DNA of 64,000 nt. It comes from Limnephilus marmoratus (taxonomy: Eukaryota; Arthropoda; Insecta; Trichoptera; Limnephilidae). The position numbers were made by a program, and so were the translations under genes. Below are positions 11,472-21,819 of this stretch, one piece after another; position 1 is the stretch's first letter, and each line of letters starts with the position of its first letter. The notes below the pieces were generated by a model that had not been told where the DNA came from, did not search any database, and was given only the letters and a program-made list of their open reading frames with translations. The stretch covers positions 55,713,058-55,777,057 of the forward strand of contig OU862919.1 of NCBI GenBank assembly GCA_917880885.1, read 5' to 3'.

Positions 11472-12115
11472 TTGAGTGTTATTCTTTTGAATTCACTGGC
11501 GAAGACAATAGGAAATCAGAGAATGAATTTTCACTCACGCCTCAGGAATCGCAATTCCACAGCATTCAGTCTACTTTCCTTTCTTTGCTACCTTCCTCTT
11601 CCTTCCTCTACACTCACAGCCATACATGAGGGTCGGTTCCAGCACTCTATTATGGATATCTGGCTTCGCTTCTTTGAACAGTTTTTTTGTTAGCGCCAAT
11701 GGCATTCTATTTTCCGTTAATGGAGTTACCTACATTTAACCGTGTTTCACATATCTCTATCAGCCTTCCCATCTACCGTAAACACACTTCCCAAATATAC
11801 TTCACAATGCATACTTCAAAAACTTATCCACCTGCTCCAAGTATTCAGCATTCACAACTAAGTTTCTCATTGTTTTCGTATCAAACACCACGATTTTAGA
11901 CTTACTTACATTCATCATTAACTCATTCTTCATACATACTTCGTTCATCCTAGACACGAGTTGAAGATACTGTCAGAAATCAGTACCGCAACATCAGCAT
12001 ACAACAGGCAACATACTTTCAGATTACTCAATTTCTCGCCCAATCCCATATATTTCCATTCTTGAATATAATCCTCCACATTGATAAAAAAAAGTGCTTT
12101 GTAGTCTCCCCACTC
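11472..12115 (-). pseudogene. Non-LTR reverse-transcriptase tail relic, copy 1
   Basis: This stretch is a direct repeat of about 14640-15060 (for example CTCAGGAATCGCAATTCCACAGC in shortened form and the CTATTATGGATA segment). Read on the minus strand, both copies contain broken peptide segments of a reverse-transcriptase thumb and C-terminus, like the forward copies at 37.8-39.4 kb. Stops and deletions are frequent, so nothing is expressed. Confidence 0.5.
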
Positions 12116-13756
12116 TTGTCTACATTAGTTTTCTGAAATTTCACTTCTACCGCGCGTGAATTGCACACTCTGATATTTTTTTTAAAGAAAGACAAACATT
12201 ATTGGGTTACGAATAACCCAATAATGTTTGAAAATCTCCTACTACCACCACAGCAAGCCGAAAATGTTTTTTGTGTTGTGATGGAGCCGAGGAATCAAAC
12301 ACGCGACGCCCGGGTGGGACCTAAACGCGGTGCCTACTTAATCACTGACCGGTCAATAATTCTATCTTTAAAATAAATATATGAAACTTGTGTGCAGTTC
12401 ACACGCGGGAGAAGTGAAGCCTTCATTAAACCAATCTTCGAGAGAATGAGACAAATCAGGAGTAGGATAATTGTAGGCTTTATTTATTATAATATTGTTT
12501 CATAGTGTAAAAATTATTTTATTCTACGAGGCCCCACACGAAGAGGAGGCTGATAAACTAAAAAAAACACCGCACAAAGAGGACACCGTTTAGTCTTTTT
12601 AATTCTTTCGCAGAGTAAATCTTTAAGGCGCGCCGTAAGCTCTCTGCTATCTGCTATCAAAAAGAAGGAGATATAGAGATATGTAATTACGGATGTTAGA
12701 TGAGCGCACTAATATATTTAAAGCGATAAAATCGATGCGAAAATTGTGAAAATGTTTAATAAAACACGACTCGTTTAGAATAGAGCAAAAATCTAGCGGG
12801 GGTTGTCTTAAACTGCATTTAAAGAAACACTGTGAATTTTTTGTGCATATAACTTGTAAAATAACTGAAACAAACGTGTTTATAAAAATTTTTAGAGCAT
12901 AGGTACTTAGCGATTTTTTTCTATCGAGGGAATTTTATGAAATTTGCGTTTCGGCGCTGTGATTGTGTAGATATTATCTTCAAGAAGAATAACATATATA
13001 TTTTTAAGAGCTTTAAAAAATAGTCTTCATAGGGCTTAAACGTATAATCCAATCATATATTGTTTATCCCTTTTTAGTGTCGCTCGTTTCTGTTTCATCG
13101 AGTTTCAAATCAGAACGACGCCAAAAAATTTTTCTCTCCAAAAAATTGCTTTATTGCAGTTGTCGATTCAAATATCTACCCATCGCAAAAAGGTAGCCAA
13201 TTTTATGCATTAAGATGAAGTTTTACCTAAAATCCTATTTAAATTAATTTGTTTACTAGGAATCGGTTTACATTATGAACATCAAACAATATGCTACGGA
13301 TAAATTGAAGCTTTTACTACCTTTTGTATGTATTGGAATTACAATAAAATTATTATTTACTAAAAAAAATGTTTTTTCATGACGAAGTAATATAAGATTT
13401 TTTTTTAAATACCCTTTTATGGTTAAGACTATTTTGACGTTTTATATTGTCTTTCATTCTTATAAAATTATGTACAAAATATATAAAAACCTCTGGCGCT
13501 TACTTGCCTTGTGCAAATAAGACGCTAATTTTTAAATTTTTATGACGTGAGAAACCAAATATTTACAGCGTTTATATTCTTTTTAATAATTATTGGAATA
13601 ATTATTGGTAACTAACATAACTACCTAATATTTTGATACACGAGAAGAAAGATATTTAAAGATATATTTTTCTGTTCAATCTGCACAACATAAAATGATA
13701 TCATGAAATCATCTGCCGTTTTGAATTTTACACGAGTAGAAAGATATATAAAGATG
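12116..13756. other. AT-rich DNA with a small palindrome, no gene
   Basis: A 16-bp inverted repeat with a 4-base loop lies at 12194-12229 (arms AAACATTATTGGGTTA and its complement). Parts of the flank (CAAACATTATTGGGTTACG, AGCCAATTTTATGCAT) recur near 15925-16030, so this is an old repeat. The rest shows no frames or motifs. Confidence 0.45.
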
Positions 13757-14124
13757 GCCCTGAGGAAAATAATTTCCCTCAGGCCCTATGTCATCTTAGG
13801 GGATGCAGTGAGGAGGGTCTATTTAAGCAAGAGAAGGATAGGAAGTTCTGGAAAGGAAAAAGGTATTAGAGATGGGTAGGAATCAGAGGTTTAGTGTATC
13901 CAGGAGTGACGGACGTATGAATCCATCCCTCCAACAGCTGTGCAAAGCGATGGGTCGAGAGAGTCCTGCTGAAAAGGTCGAAAGGCCTCCCTCAACCAGT
14001 CTCTCTCCGCCACGCAGTAGCTGGACAGGCGCATCCGCTACCAAGACCTCACCCAATGAGTTCGGGCACCCCTGCTAAGTCACCAAACGTAGTGAACCAC
14101 TTCGGGGTGACCTATGGCAGAGGT
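13757..14124 (-). repeat. Family F repeat, 3' portion (minus sense)
   Basis: Family F is a dispersed repeat of about 0.45 kb with more than ten full or partial copies here. In its sense orientation it begins with a GC-rich GGTACCGCCGCCCCGGGAAC region and ends with the hairpin segment CTCCACACAG...GGCCCTGAGGG...CCCTCAGGGCC...CTGTGTGGAG and a short A-run. Here the hairpin is at the left (about 13757-13815). A Penelope-type insertion at 14125 splits the copy; its 5' part continues at 14399-14470. Confidence 0.7.
14112..14124 (+). repeat. Target-site duplication of palindromic insertion, left
   Basis: CTATGGCAGAGGT occurs here and at 14399-14411, on either side of the palindromic insertion, both within family F sequence. 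Confidence 0.85.
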
Positions 14125-14398
14125 ATTTTCGTTATATGTTTTTGGGGTGTTGTGCCGTGTTGCGCTACCTCCTTCTTTAGCCAACGTTTCGGACATCGTT
14201 GCAGTGTCCATCATCAGGGCAGATCCGGCAGATCCGGTAGATGTGATCACATCTACCGGATCTGCCGGATCTGCCCTGATGATGGACACTGCAACGATGT
14301 CCGAAACGTTGGCTAAAGAAGGAGGTAGCGCAACACGGCACAACACCCCAAAAACATATAACGAAAATGCTTCTGGCCGTGAAAATCTTAAAACTTAT
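14125..14398. mobile_element. Penelope-type terminal insertion containing a perfect 244-bp palindrome
   Basis: Positions 14125-14246 are the exact reverse complement of 14247-14368 with no spacer. Each arm carries GCCCTGATGATGGACACTGC followed by a stem and CCGAAACGTTGG, a signature also found near 34066, 60030 and 60650. A 30-base asymmetric tail (to 14398) carries GGCCGTGAAAATCTTAAAAC, as in the copy at 34.1 kb. The unit sits between 13-bp duplications inside a family F copy. The head-to-head arrangement is typical of Penelope-like elements; the assignment is inferred. Confidence 0.7.
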
Positions 14399-14470
14399 CT
14401 ATGGCAGAGGTGTTGGTTATCCAATAAATGGTTCCCGGGGCGGCGGTACCCATACCCGCCTCCCAAATTG
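14399..14470 (-). repeat. Family F repeat, 5' portion (minus sense)
   Basis: Continuation of the copy at 13757-14124 after the palindromic insertion, ending in the GGCGGTACCC GC-rich end and CCTCCCAAATT. Confidence 0.65.
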
Positions 14471-15060
14471 AAATGTCACACGTCTTCCTCGAGCGCCCCC
14501 GACTGCTTCTTCTCCTTTTCTCGTTCATTCGCTCTACAATCCATCCCAGCGTTCCTTTCGTAATTTTACTCATTACGTTTACATTGGCCTTGCATTCTTC
14601 GCGGATCTCCACGTTTCTCCCAAGATCGTACATGGTTTTACCATACTCACGCCTCAGGAATCGCAATTCTACAGCATTCAGTCTACTTTCCTTCCTTTGC
14701 TTCCTTCCTCTTCCTTTCTGTACCAGTTCCATGCCTCTCAGCCATACATGGGGGTCGGTTCCAGCACTCTATTATGGATAGCTGGCTTGGCTTCTTTGGA
14801 CAGTTTTTTTGTTGGCGCCAATGGCGTTCTATCCTCCGTTAATGGAGTTACCCACATTTAACTTTGTTTCACATATCTCTATCAGCATTCCCATCTACCG
14901 TAAACACACTTCCCAAATATACTTCACAATACATACTTCAAAAACTTATCCACCTGCTCCAAGTATTCATCATTCACAACTAAGTTTCACATTGTTTTCG
15001 TATCAAACACCACGATTTTAGACTTACTTACATTCATCATTATTAACTCATTCTTCATAC
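14471..15060 (-). pseudogene. Non-LTR reverse-transcriptase tail relic, copy 2
   Basis: Minus-strand reading gives LNAVELRFLRREYGKT, then EIREECKAN, VMSKITKGTLGWIVERM and a degenerate basic GRSRKTC tail (about 14480-14732). A preceding stretch (14733-15060) gives KKLSKEAKPAIHNRVLEP with stops. This is the conserved end of a widespread insect non-LTR reverse transcriptase, the same family as 37.8-39.4 kb. The frame is broken and it abuts a family F copy. Confidence 0.6.
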
Positions 15061-15391
15061 ATATTACATTATCTATCTAGGTACATTTAAATTAAATATC
15101 TAAGCATAGTTTTCTATGTTTTCATATTGTTTAATCGAAAAAAATCCCAAGCATTTGGGGCATGGCAAATAATCATTAAATGAGGAATGGTATTTTCTTT
15201 TAATGGGTTTTTTGTATTCCTGGTAATTTTGTACATAATCTCCCGTTTTATGCAATTTAGCAGAAGACCTTTTCTTTTCTTGCCATTATTGTCAGGATAT
15301 TTTGAATTTCACATTCTATCTCGTGGTTTCTGAAAATATGCCTCGAGTCCTTTTCGAAATAAAAACAAAAATCCGGCATTCGACCTCTTTT
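15061..15391. other. AT-rich DNA, no gene seen
   Basis: No family or frame recognised. Confidence 0.4.
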
Positions 15392-15608
15392 GAAGTGAAA
15401 ACTTCTGTAGCACCGTTGTGATTTGAAACTCGATGAAACTAAAAATAGCGACACTAAAAAGAGGCAAAAACATACATCTATAGGAATACAAGAGAATAAG
15501 ATAATAATCGGGCTTCTCTTTGTGCGGTGCTTCGTAGCCTATCCACTCTTGTCTACTTTCGTTTTCTGAAGGTTTCATTTCTACGGCGTGTGAACTGTGC
15601 CCCGTATT
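15392..15608 (+). repeat. Dispersed repeat, copy at 60106
   Basis: The segment from GTGAAAACTTCTGTAGCACC through GTGTGAACTGTG is a direct, diverged repeat of 60106-60320; a partial copy lies at about 12085-12172. It ends in a short GTGAATTGCACACTG-like motif. It may be an end of an unrecognised DNA transposon. Confidence 0.5.
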
Positions 15609-15682
15609 TTTTTTTGTTATTTCTTTATCAATTTTCTTCTTGGATTTGGTCAATACGTTAAAGTTTTGTGGAAACGACGAAC

Positions 15683-15893
15683 GAAGGTCGTTTTCAGAAT
15701 GGGGGTGAGGTTTGTCTAGGTCTTGGAGGCGGATGACCGGGACACACTGAACCCCAGATTCCTACCCACCCTTTAAACCCCTTTCCTTAAAATAATTTTC
15801 CTCTCCTTCCTTTCCTTCAAAAGCTCTCCACACAGCATACCCAAAGATGAATAATTTCCCTCAGGGTCTTCTGTGTGGAGCTCATGTAAAAAA
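15683..15893 (+). repeat. Family F repeat, 3' part
   Basis: Sense-strand F sequence ending in the CTCCACACAG...CTGTGTGGAG hairpin (about 15826-15884, inner stem damaged) and an A-run. Confidence 0.6.
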
Positions 15894-16102
15894 AAAAGAA
15901 AAGAAAAAGTACGAGATTTTAAATTAGTGACAGGTTATTCGTAACCCAATAATGATTGTCTTTCTTAAAAAAAATTGTGCCTTTATTGCACTTGTCAATT
16001 GCTACCTATCGCATAAAGGAGCCAATTTTATGCATCCCGAATAATTATTGGTAACTAAAATAACCTAGTTCCTGTTCACTCTATATATTTTTTTTACATT
16101 AG

Positions 16103-16556
16103 CTCCACACTGCAGGCCCTGAGGAAAACAATTTCCCTCAAGGCCTATGTCATCTTTGGGGATGCTGTGTGGAGGGTATTTTTGGGGAAAGGAAGGAGAG
16201 GTAGTTTTGGGAAAGAAAAAAGTATTAAAGGTAGTTAGGAATCTGGGGGTTAATGTGTCCAGGAGTGACAGACATATGAATCCATCCCTCCCACTGTGAT
16301 ATAAGGCGTGGATCGAGAGTCCGGTTGGAGAGATAAAAAGGTCTCCCTCAACCAGTCTCTCCCGATCCAGCCCACCATGTAGAAGGTGGGCAAATGCATA
16401 GGCTGCCAAGACCTAGACACAGCTCACCCCGTGAACCCGGGCACCAAACGAGAGGAAGACACCAAACATATCTAACCACTTGGTGTGACCTATGGCAGGG
16501 CTGTTAGTTATCTTGTAAATGGTTCCCGGGGCGGCGGTACCCACACCAGCCTCCAA
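16103..16556 (-). repeat. Family F repeat, near full length
   Basis: Hairpin at 16103-16174 (outer stem CTCCACAC/CTGTGTGGAG, inner GGCCCTGAGG/CCTCAAGGCC), then the body, then the GC-rich end CCCGGGGCGGCGGTACCC and CCTCCAAATT near 16556. It is one of the two most complete copies. No tRNA-like promoter boxes were found in it. Confidence 0.7.
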
Positions 16557-16934
16557 ATTTTTTAATTTGATTGTTGTTTTTCCTACCAAATATAAAATGA
16601 TATAATAACAGTCTACCGTTTTGACTTCTTGGGATTCTGTTTTGGTTTCCTTCAAAATAATATTTATGTTACCAATCATTATGTACCTACGATAGATACA
16701 CCGTTGGCAAATCGAGAACGAATTAAAAGGATTTTGATAGCATCGTAATTTAAACGTACTGCATACAGGAATATACGGAGGTCGTTAAATGTTCGTATTG
16801 AACGGACGCCCTAAATATGGAATGAAGTATGATAAACGTACCATATACGCGGTTGCCAAAACGGCGGCAATATGAAAGGACGTCCAAAAGACTCTAAAGT
16901 ATACGTACCTATCAAAAATTTGAATACCCTCAAA
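16557..16934. other. AT-rich DNA left of the gypsy element, no gene
   Basis: No family or credible frame was recognised. The TSD base ACAC at 16935-16938 marks the boundary with the LTR element. Confidence 0.4.
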
Positions 16935-16938
16935 ACAC

Positions 16939-17170
16939 TGTAGCAATTGAACGTGCTACGTAAACACAGTTAAAAGAAAGCTCTAGAATCATCGGTTGAT
17001 AGTTTTTTTATGTGCCATTAAAATTTTCACAATGTTATCAACATATGGAGTGTGACAGTTAAAAAATAAACAGTACAATTTGTTTCAGCTTGCTGTTCAA
17101 AAGAATTGGAATTTGAATTGCTTGAATTTGAATTCTTAAGTAAGTACTTCTCACAGCGCAGGTAGCTACA
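16939..17170 (-). repeat. 3' LTR of gypsy element
   Basis: 232-bp terminal repeat with TG...CA ends. In sense orientation it follows the pol stop (17222) and a purine-rich stretch. Confidence 0.9.
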
Positions 17171-17187
17171 GTACTCCCTCCCCAGAC
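17171..17187 (-). promoter_or_regulatory. Polypurine tract next to 3' LTR
   Basis: In sense orientation the sequence just before the LTR is TGGGGAGGGAG followed by TAC. It is the probable plus-strand primer; it is purine-rich but not perfectly adjacent. Confidence 0.55.
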
Positions 17188-17221
17188 AACGCAGACATGG
17201 CTGCGGTGGAAAGAGGAATAG

Positions 17222-20200
17222 TCAGATACCGAGGTGATCGGGAAATCGAACCCGCCTTCCAGAACGAGTGGTTGTGTGTGTCCGATCCTTACTGCCATCG
17301 AACAACGGAAGGGTTGGTTGTGATGTGGCGGCTGGTGACTCTGATGCGGTTTGCGAGTGTGATGTGAAACTCTCAAGATCTTGAGCAACGTATGCTGGTT
17401 TGAGGCGGTCGATGCTCACGGTGATTTCCTTCCCTTTTACCAGTATGGTATATGTTCGTTCGTGCCGACGAACGACTTTATGAGGGCCGCTGTAGGGTTG
17501 TTGAAGCGGGCTCTTGACTGTGTCGTCCCTCAGAAAGACGTGAGAAGCTGTGGGAAGATTTTGGAAGACGAAACGATGTCCATAACCATGGCGGGTACCT
17601 TCAACTGGTCTCAGCTCGTTGAAATGTTTCCGTAGTTCCTTGAGGAAGCTTCCGGTGTCGTCGTTAACATTAGGTCGTGCTGTACATAGAAATTCGCCGG
17701 GTAAGCGGAGCGGCTCGCCGTATACTAGCTCGGCTGAGGTTGTCGCGAGGTCATCTCTCCAAGCTGCTCTGATTCCCATGAGTACGGTGGGAAGTATTTC
17801 CGTCCAACGGTTATTCTGATGGCACTTGATCGCTGCTTTCAGTTGACGATGAAATCGTTCCACCATGCCATTTGCTGCGGGGTGGTATGCAGTTGTATGG
17901 ATTTGCGTCGTGCCTGCCAGGAAATTCAACTGCCTGAACAGCCTCGACTCAAATTGTCTCCCTTGGTCCGTAGTAATGCGGAGTGGAGTGCCGAATCTTG
18001 TTATCCAGCCTTTGTAGAAAGCACGCGCCACTGTTTCAGCCTCTTGGTCTGGGATCGGGAATGCCTCTGGCCATCTCGTGAATCTGTCTACGCACGTGAG
18101 ACAGTATCGGCATCCTTCTGAAGAAGGCATGACGATTATGTCGATGTGGACGTGCTCGAATCTAGCGGAGGGTCTGGGAAAGGCTCCCAGGGGTGCTGAC
18201 ACGTGCCGTGTAATCTTGCTTCGTTGGCATTGAAGGCAATTGCGTGCGAGCTTAATAGTCTCAGCTTTAATGGCCGGCCAGACATAACGTTGAGTTATGA
18301 GCTTAACCGTGGCCTTAATTCCAGGGTGAGCCAGCTGATGGACCGCATTGAATGCCGCAGGTCTGAACTTCTTCGTGACGAAGGGTCTGGCTATGGTAGT
18401 TGAGACGTCACAGTAGAGATGCGCGTCAGTACCCGGAATATTAATCTTTTTAAGTTGTAGGCTAGAACTTCCTTGCAAGTGTTGTTCCAGTTCAGGGTCG
18501 CACATCTGGTCAGCTGCCAGCGCTGCGTAGTCCAGAGGAGTATCTATCGTCTCGACCCTGGAGAGAGCATCCGCGACGATGTTGTCTTTTCCGGAGACGT
18601 GTCGGATGTCAGTTGTGAACTGGCTGATATAGTCCAGATGGCGGAATTGCCTTGGTGAGCATTTGTCTGCTTTTTGTTGGAAGGCGAACGTGATAGGCTT
18701 ATGGTCTGTAAATATGGTGAACGACCTGCCTTCCACCATGTGGCGAAAGTATTTCACAGCGAGATAGATGGCTAGTAGTTCTCTGTCGTATGCGCCATAT
18801 TTCTTTTCAGCTGCCGAAAACTTCTTCGAAAAGAATGCTAGAGGCTCCCAGTGACCTGCGACGAATTGGTGGAGTGCGGCACCGGCTGTAGTATCAGACG
18901 CGTCGCTGACGATAGAGAGTGGGGCGTCGCACTTCGGGTGAACGAGCAGGGTTGCCTGGGCCAGAGCTTCCTTGCACTTGCTGAAAGCTTCTACTGTTTC
19001 GGCAGTCCAAGACACGAGTTGTTTGCCTTTTTGGTTCCCTTTTAGGAGGTCATTGAGTGGAGCTTGTGTCCTCGCGGCGTTGGGAATGAATCTTCTGTAA
19101 AAATTTATTGCTCCCAGGAAACGGCGGAGATCCTTGATGGAAGCTGGTTGGCTGTAGTTGTTGATGGCCTCCACTTTATCTGGGAGGGGTGAAGTGCCAG
19201 CGTCGGACACCGAGTATCCTAGGAATTTGACCTTAGTCAGGCCGAAATGGCATTTGGCGGTGTTGATGACAACACCATATTCCTGTAGGCGCTGGAATAA
19301 TATCTTGAGGTGGGCTAGGTGCTCTTCCTCTGACGTTGAGGCAATAAGGATGTCGTCTATGTAGGCGTAACAGAAATCTAAGCCTCTGGTAACCTCGTCC
19401 ATGAAGCGTTGGAAGGTCTGGGCTGCGTTGCGGAGGCCGAAAGACATCACCGGAAATTCGAAGAGTCCGAATGGCGTAGTGATTGCTGTTTTCGGAATGT
19501 CCTCGGGAGCCACAGGGATTTGATTATATGCCCGCACCAGATCAATCGTTGAGAAGATCTTGGTGCCGCTCAGTGCCTGTGCAAAATCTTGGATGTGGCG
19601 TACGGGGTATCTGTCCGGAATAGTTCTGGCGTTCAATCTTCTATAATCGCCACATGGTCTCCACTGGTCGTCCTTCTTGGGTACCATGTGCAAGGGAGAT
19701 GCCCAAGAGCTCTCGGAAGGTCGAGCGGTTCCGAGACGGACCATGGCCTCGAACTCCTTCTTGGCGCGTTTTAACTTGTCAGGAGCAAGGCGTCGTGGGC
19801 GTTCGACTGTTGGAGGTCCTGGCGTGGTGTTAATATGGTGCAGTGTTGCGTGACGAACTTCCCTCCTGGCGCCGTCAGGGCGAGTGATGTCAGGAAACTG
19901 TTGAAGAAGCTTATGATACGGGGACGTTCCTGTGACCGTCTTAATGGAAGCGATCTTGTTGTCGCTTCGTTTTCCCGTGATGGTCAAATTCGTCACCTGG
20001 TCCAGCAGCCGTTTATTTCGGACATCCACCAGTAGCTCGTACTTGGCGAGAAAGTCTGCCCCGATGATTGGCCTGGAGACGTCTGCAATGACGAAGCTCC
20101 AAGTAAAGTCGCGTCGCAATCCCAGATCCAGGTTGAGCGTTAGGCTGCCATAAGTAGCGATTGTGCTGCCATTTGCTGCTGCCAGTTCGTATGTCGCTTT

Positions 20201-20476
20201 AGTGGGGCGTCCCTGGACAAGGCGTCGTGGGAAAACGCAGAGATCTGCGCCGGTGTCTATAAGAAATTGGGTACGGGTTACCCTGTCGGTAACAAAAAGG
20301 CGACTGACTTGGTTGGGGCTAGCGCTGGTCGCCATCAGTTTGGGCCCCGCGCGTTTTCCTGCTGGAAGTTGCAGGATTTGGTGCACTTGCTTGCCTTTGT
20401 CCCATACTTCCAGTGGTACCAGCATGTTCCCTCGGGCTGACGACCTCTGGACCGACTGCGGGAACGATTGCTCCAA
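17222..20476 (-). CDS. pol: Gypsy pol polyprotein: protease, RT, RNase H, integrase
   Basis: A 1084-codon open frame. Domains in order: aspartic protease ([11 protein letters not shown] near residue 75), reverse transcriptase ([34 protein letters not shown], active site [11 protein letters not shown] near residue 390), RNase H ([17 protein letters not shown]), an integrase zinc-binding region (HQLAHPGI ... CLQCQRS) and the integrase core with D, D and E at [16 protein letters not shown] and [11 protein letters not shown]. The protein ends in a basic [11 protein letters not shown] tail. There is no env. It overlaps gag by 142 bases in the -1 frame, so expression by -1 frameshifting is likely. 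No stops or frameshifts are seen. Confidence 0.9.
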   Translation of the reverse strand: MEQSFPQSVQRSSARGNMLVPLEVWDKGKQVHQILQLPAGKRAGPKLMATSASPNQVSRLFVTDRVTRTQFLIDTGADLCVFPRRLVQGRPTKATYELAAANGSTIATYGSLTLNLDLGLRRDFTWSFVIADVSRPIIGADFLAKYELLVDVRNKRLLDQVTNLTITGKRSDNKIASIKTVTGTSPYHKLLQQFPDITRPDGARREVRHATLHHINTTPGPPTVERPRRLAPDKLKRAKKEFEAMVRLGTARPSESSWASPLHMVPKKDDQWRPCGDYRRLNARTIPDRYPVRHIQDFAQALSGTKIFSTIDLVRAYNQIPVAPEDIPKTAITTPFGLFEFPVMSFGLRNAAQTFQRFMDEVTRGLDFCYAYIDDILIASTSEEEHLAHLKILFQRLQEYGVVINTAKCHFGLTKVKFLGYSVSDAGTSPLPDKVEAINNYSQPASIKDLRRFLGAINFYRRFIPNAARTQAPLNDLLKGNQKGKQLVSWTAETVEAFSKCKEALAQATLLVHPKCDAPLSIVSDASDTTAGAALHQFVAGHWEPLAFFSKKFSAAEKKYGAYDRELLAIYLAVKYFRHMVEGRSFTIFTDHKPITFAFQQKADKCSPRQFRHLDYISQFTTDIRHVSGKDNIVADALSRVETIDTPLDYAALAADQMCDPELEQHLQGSSSLQLKKINIPGTDAHLYCDVSTTIARPFVTKKFRPAAFNAVHQLAHPGIKATVKLITQRYVWPAIKAETIKLARNCLQCQRSKITRHVSAPLGAFPRPSARFEHVHIDIIVMPSSEGCRYCLTCVDRFTRWPEAFPIPDQEAETVARAFYKGWITRFGTPLRITTDQGRQFESRLFRQLNFLAGTTQIHTTAYHPAANGMVERFHRQLKAAIKCHQNNRWTEILPTVLMGIRAAWRDDLATTSAELVYGEPLRLPGEFLCTARPNVNDDTGSFLKELRKHFNELRPVEGTRHGYGHRFVFQNLPTASHVFLRDDTVKSPLQQPYSGPHKVVRRHERTYTILVKGKEITVSIDRLKPAYVAQDLESFTSHSQTASESPAATSQPTLPLFDGSKDRTHTTTRSGRRVRFPDHLGI

Positions 20477-21300
20477 CGATGCGGGGTGGCGCTCCTCCTA
20501 TGCTGGCCAGAGCGTAGTGTCGAAACTTCGCGCCTCAAGGTAGCGAGCTCTTGTTGGAGAGGCTGCATCAACCGCGCCATCTGTGTAACCAATGAATCTT
20601 CGGACGATGGAACAGCCACTGAGTTAACTGCCGGTCTACCAGCATAGTCTGCTATGGCGTCAGCCAAGCTGGCCACCTTGTCAAGCGGAGTGTCTTGCTG
20701 CGTAGCCAGAACCACCTGCATACTTCTAGGAAGACGACCCATCCATAGGGTTCTCAAAACCTCATCGGGCACAGCGCTGCCGGCGAGGGTGCGCAGGTGT
20801 CTCAAGAATTGGGAGGGTTTACGGTCTCCGATCTCTTCATGTTCCAGAAGTCTCCTTGTCTTCTGCTCCTGCGTGGAGCTGAGGCGTCTGGTTAATTCGT
20901 ATTTTAATAGTGCATATGCACCGACCTCAGGGGGTTTCACAATGATGTCCCGGACTTCTTGGGCGTGGGCGGGATCCAAGGCTCCGAGAATGAAACCAAA
21001 TTTTGTGGCATCCACGGTCACTCCTGCTGCCTCGAAGCTGCGCTCCACCATAGCGAACCATAATTCTGGGTCATTAGGGCAAAAAGGCGGAATGCGTACT
21101 GCCACTCGGTTGACCTCAGGCGGTGGATTCCTGATGTTGGGTTGCTGGTTACTTGTCGTTGGTTGCTTGTTGCTGGTTATTGGTTGCTGGCTGTCCTCAG
21201 ATGTTCCGCTCACAAGAGACATGATGATGATTGGTGCGCGAAATTTATCACCGAAGAGTTTATTTCGTGCGCGACGTGCTCGCGGTAGACGTACTTGCAC
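20335..21300 (-). CDS. gag: Gypsy gag
   Basis: A 321-codon frame. An internal ATG about 27 codons in may be the true start, since the first codons are basic and lie close to the leader. The central part ([17 protein letters not shown] ... FILGALDP ... [19 protein letters not shown]) is the retrotransposon capsid fold typical of the CsRn1-like group. A coiled-coil-prone segment and an arginine/serine-rich stretch precede the C-terminal [18 protein letters not shown], a C-X2-H-X9-C-X3-C motif rather than the usual CCHC knuckle. It ends inside the pol reading frame. Confidence 0.85.
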   Translation of the reverse strand: MQVRLPRARRARNKLFGDKFRAPIIIMSLVSGTSEDSQQPITSNKQPTTSNQQPNIRNPPPEVNRVAVRIPPFCPNDPELWFAMVERSFEAAGVTVDATKFGFILGALDPAHAQEVRDIIVKPPEVGAYALLKYELTRRLSSTQEQKTRRLLEHEEIGDRKPSQFLRHLRTLAGSAVPDEVLRTLWMGRLPRSMQVVLATQQDTPLDKVASLADAIADYAGRPAVNSVAVPSSEDSLVTQMARLMQPLQQELATLRREVSTLRSGQHRRSATPHRWSNRSRSRSRGRQPEGTCWYHWKYGTKASKCTKSCNFQQENARGPN

Positions 21301-21351
21301 GCGTCGTGTTCACTGTCGGATTCACAAATGTAAACTTCGTGGTCACTAATG

Positions 21352-21369
21352 TGAACGTCGGTGTCACCA
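21352..21369 (-). promoter_or_regulatory. Primer-binding site, tRNA-Trp-like
   Basis: One base inside the 5' LTR (sense orientation) the sequence reads TGGTGACACCGACGTTCA. It matches the expected complement of tRNA-Trp 3' ends (TGGTGACCCCGACGTGA) over the first 15 bases except one. tRNA-Trp priming is a trait I recall for CsRn1-like elements. Confidence 0.6.
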
Positions 21370-21370
21370 A

Positions 21371-21606
21371 TGTAGCAATAGAACGTGCTACGTAAACACA
21401 GTTAAAAGAAAGCTCTAGAATCATCGGTTGATAGTTTTTTTTATGTGCCATTAAAATTTTCACAATGTTATCAACATATGGAGTGTGACAGTTAAAAAAA
21501 AATAAACAGTACAATTTGTTTCAGCTTGCTGTTCAAAAGAATTGGAATTTGAATTGCTTGAATTTGAATTCTTAAGTAAGTACTTCTCACAGCGCAGGTA
21601 GCTACA
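21371..21606 (-). repeat. 5' LTR of gypsy element
   Basis: 236-bp terminal repeat, nearly identical to 16939-17170; followed on the plus strand by the ACAC target duplication (21607-21610). Confidence 0.9.
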
Positions 21607-21744
21607 ACACAATTTCTGGATAATTCTTTTACTATAACTCTTTTGTCAACCTAAAAACATGTGAACATTCACAGCAATTTTATTTAAATACCTACCGTAA
21701 GCAGTGGTAGCCAAAAGGATGCGAAGGACGCCAAATCTGTAGCG

Positions 21745-21745
21745 G

Positions 21746-21780
<35 letters not shown>

Positions 21781-21785
21781 GTATG

Positions 21786-21819
<34 letters not shown>

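Larger units (their letters stand above)
16939..21606 (-). mobile_element. Complete Ty3/gypsy LTR retrotransposon, probably CsRn1 clade
   Basis: Two LTRs (16939-17170 and 21371-21606) start TGTAGC and end GCTACA, and the element is bounded by ACAC on both sides (16935-16938 and 21607-21610). Between them, on the minus strand, are gag and pol in overlapping frames, both open. The LTRs differ only by about one substitution and run-length changes in A/T tracts, so insertion is recent. The gag CHCC motif and a primer site like tRNA-Trp point to the CsRn1 clade. Described as found; activity is not shown. Confidence 0.9.

Noticed and set aside
14056..14563. Overlapping frames on both strands at 14.1-14.5 kb
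   Set aside because: They mirror each other because the DNA is a perfect palindrome; no protein family fits.
17381..20543. Many plus-strand frames of 60-130 codons
   Set aside because: All are antisense shadows of the gypsy pol gene.
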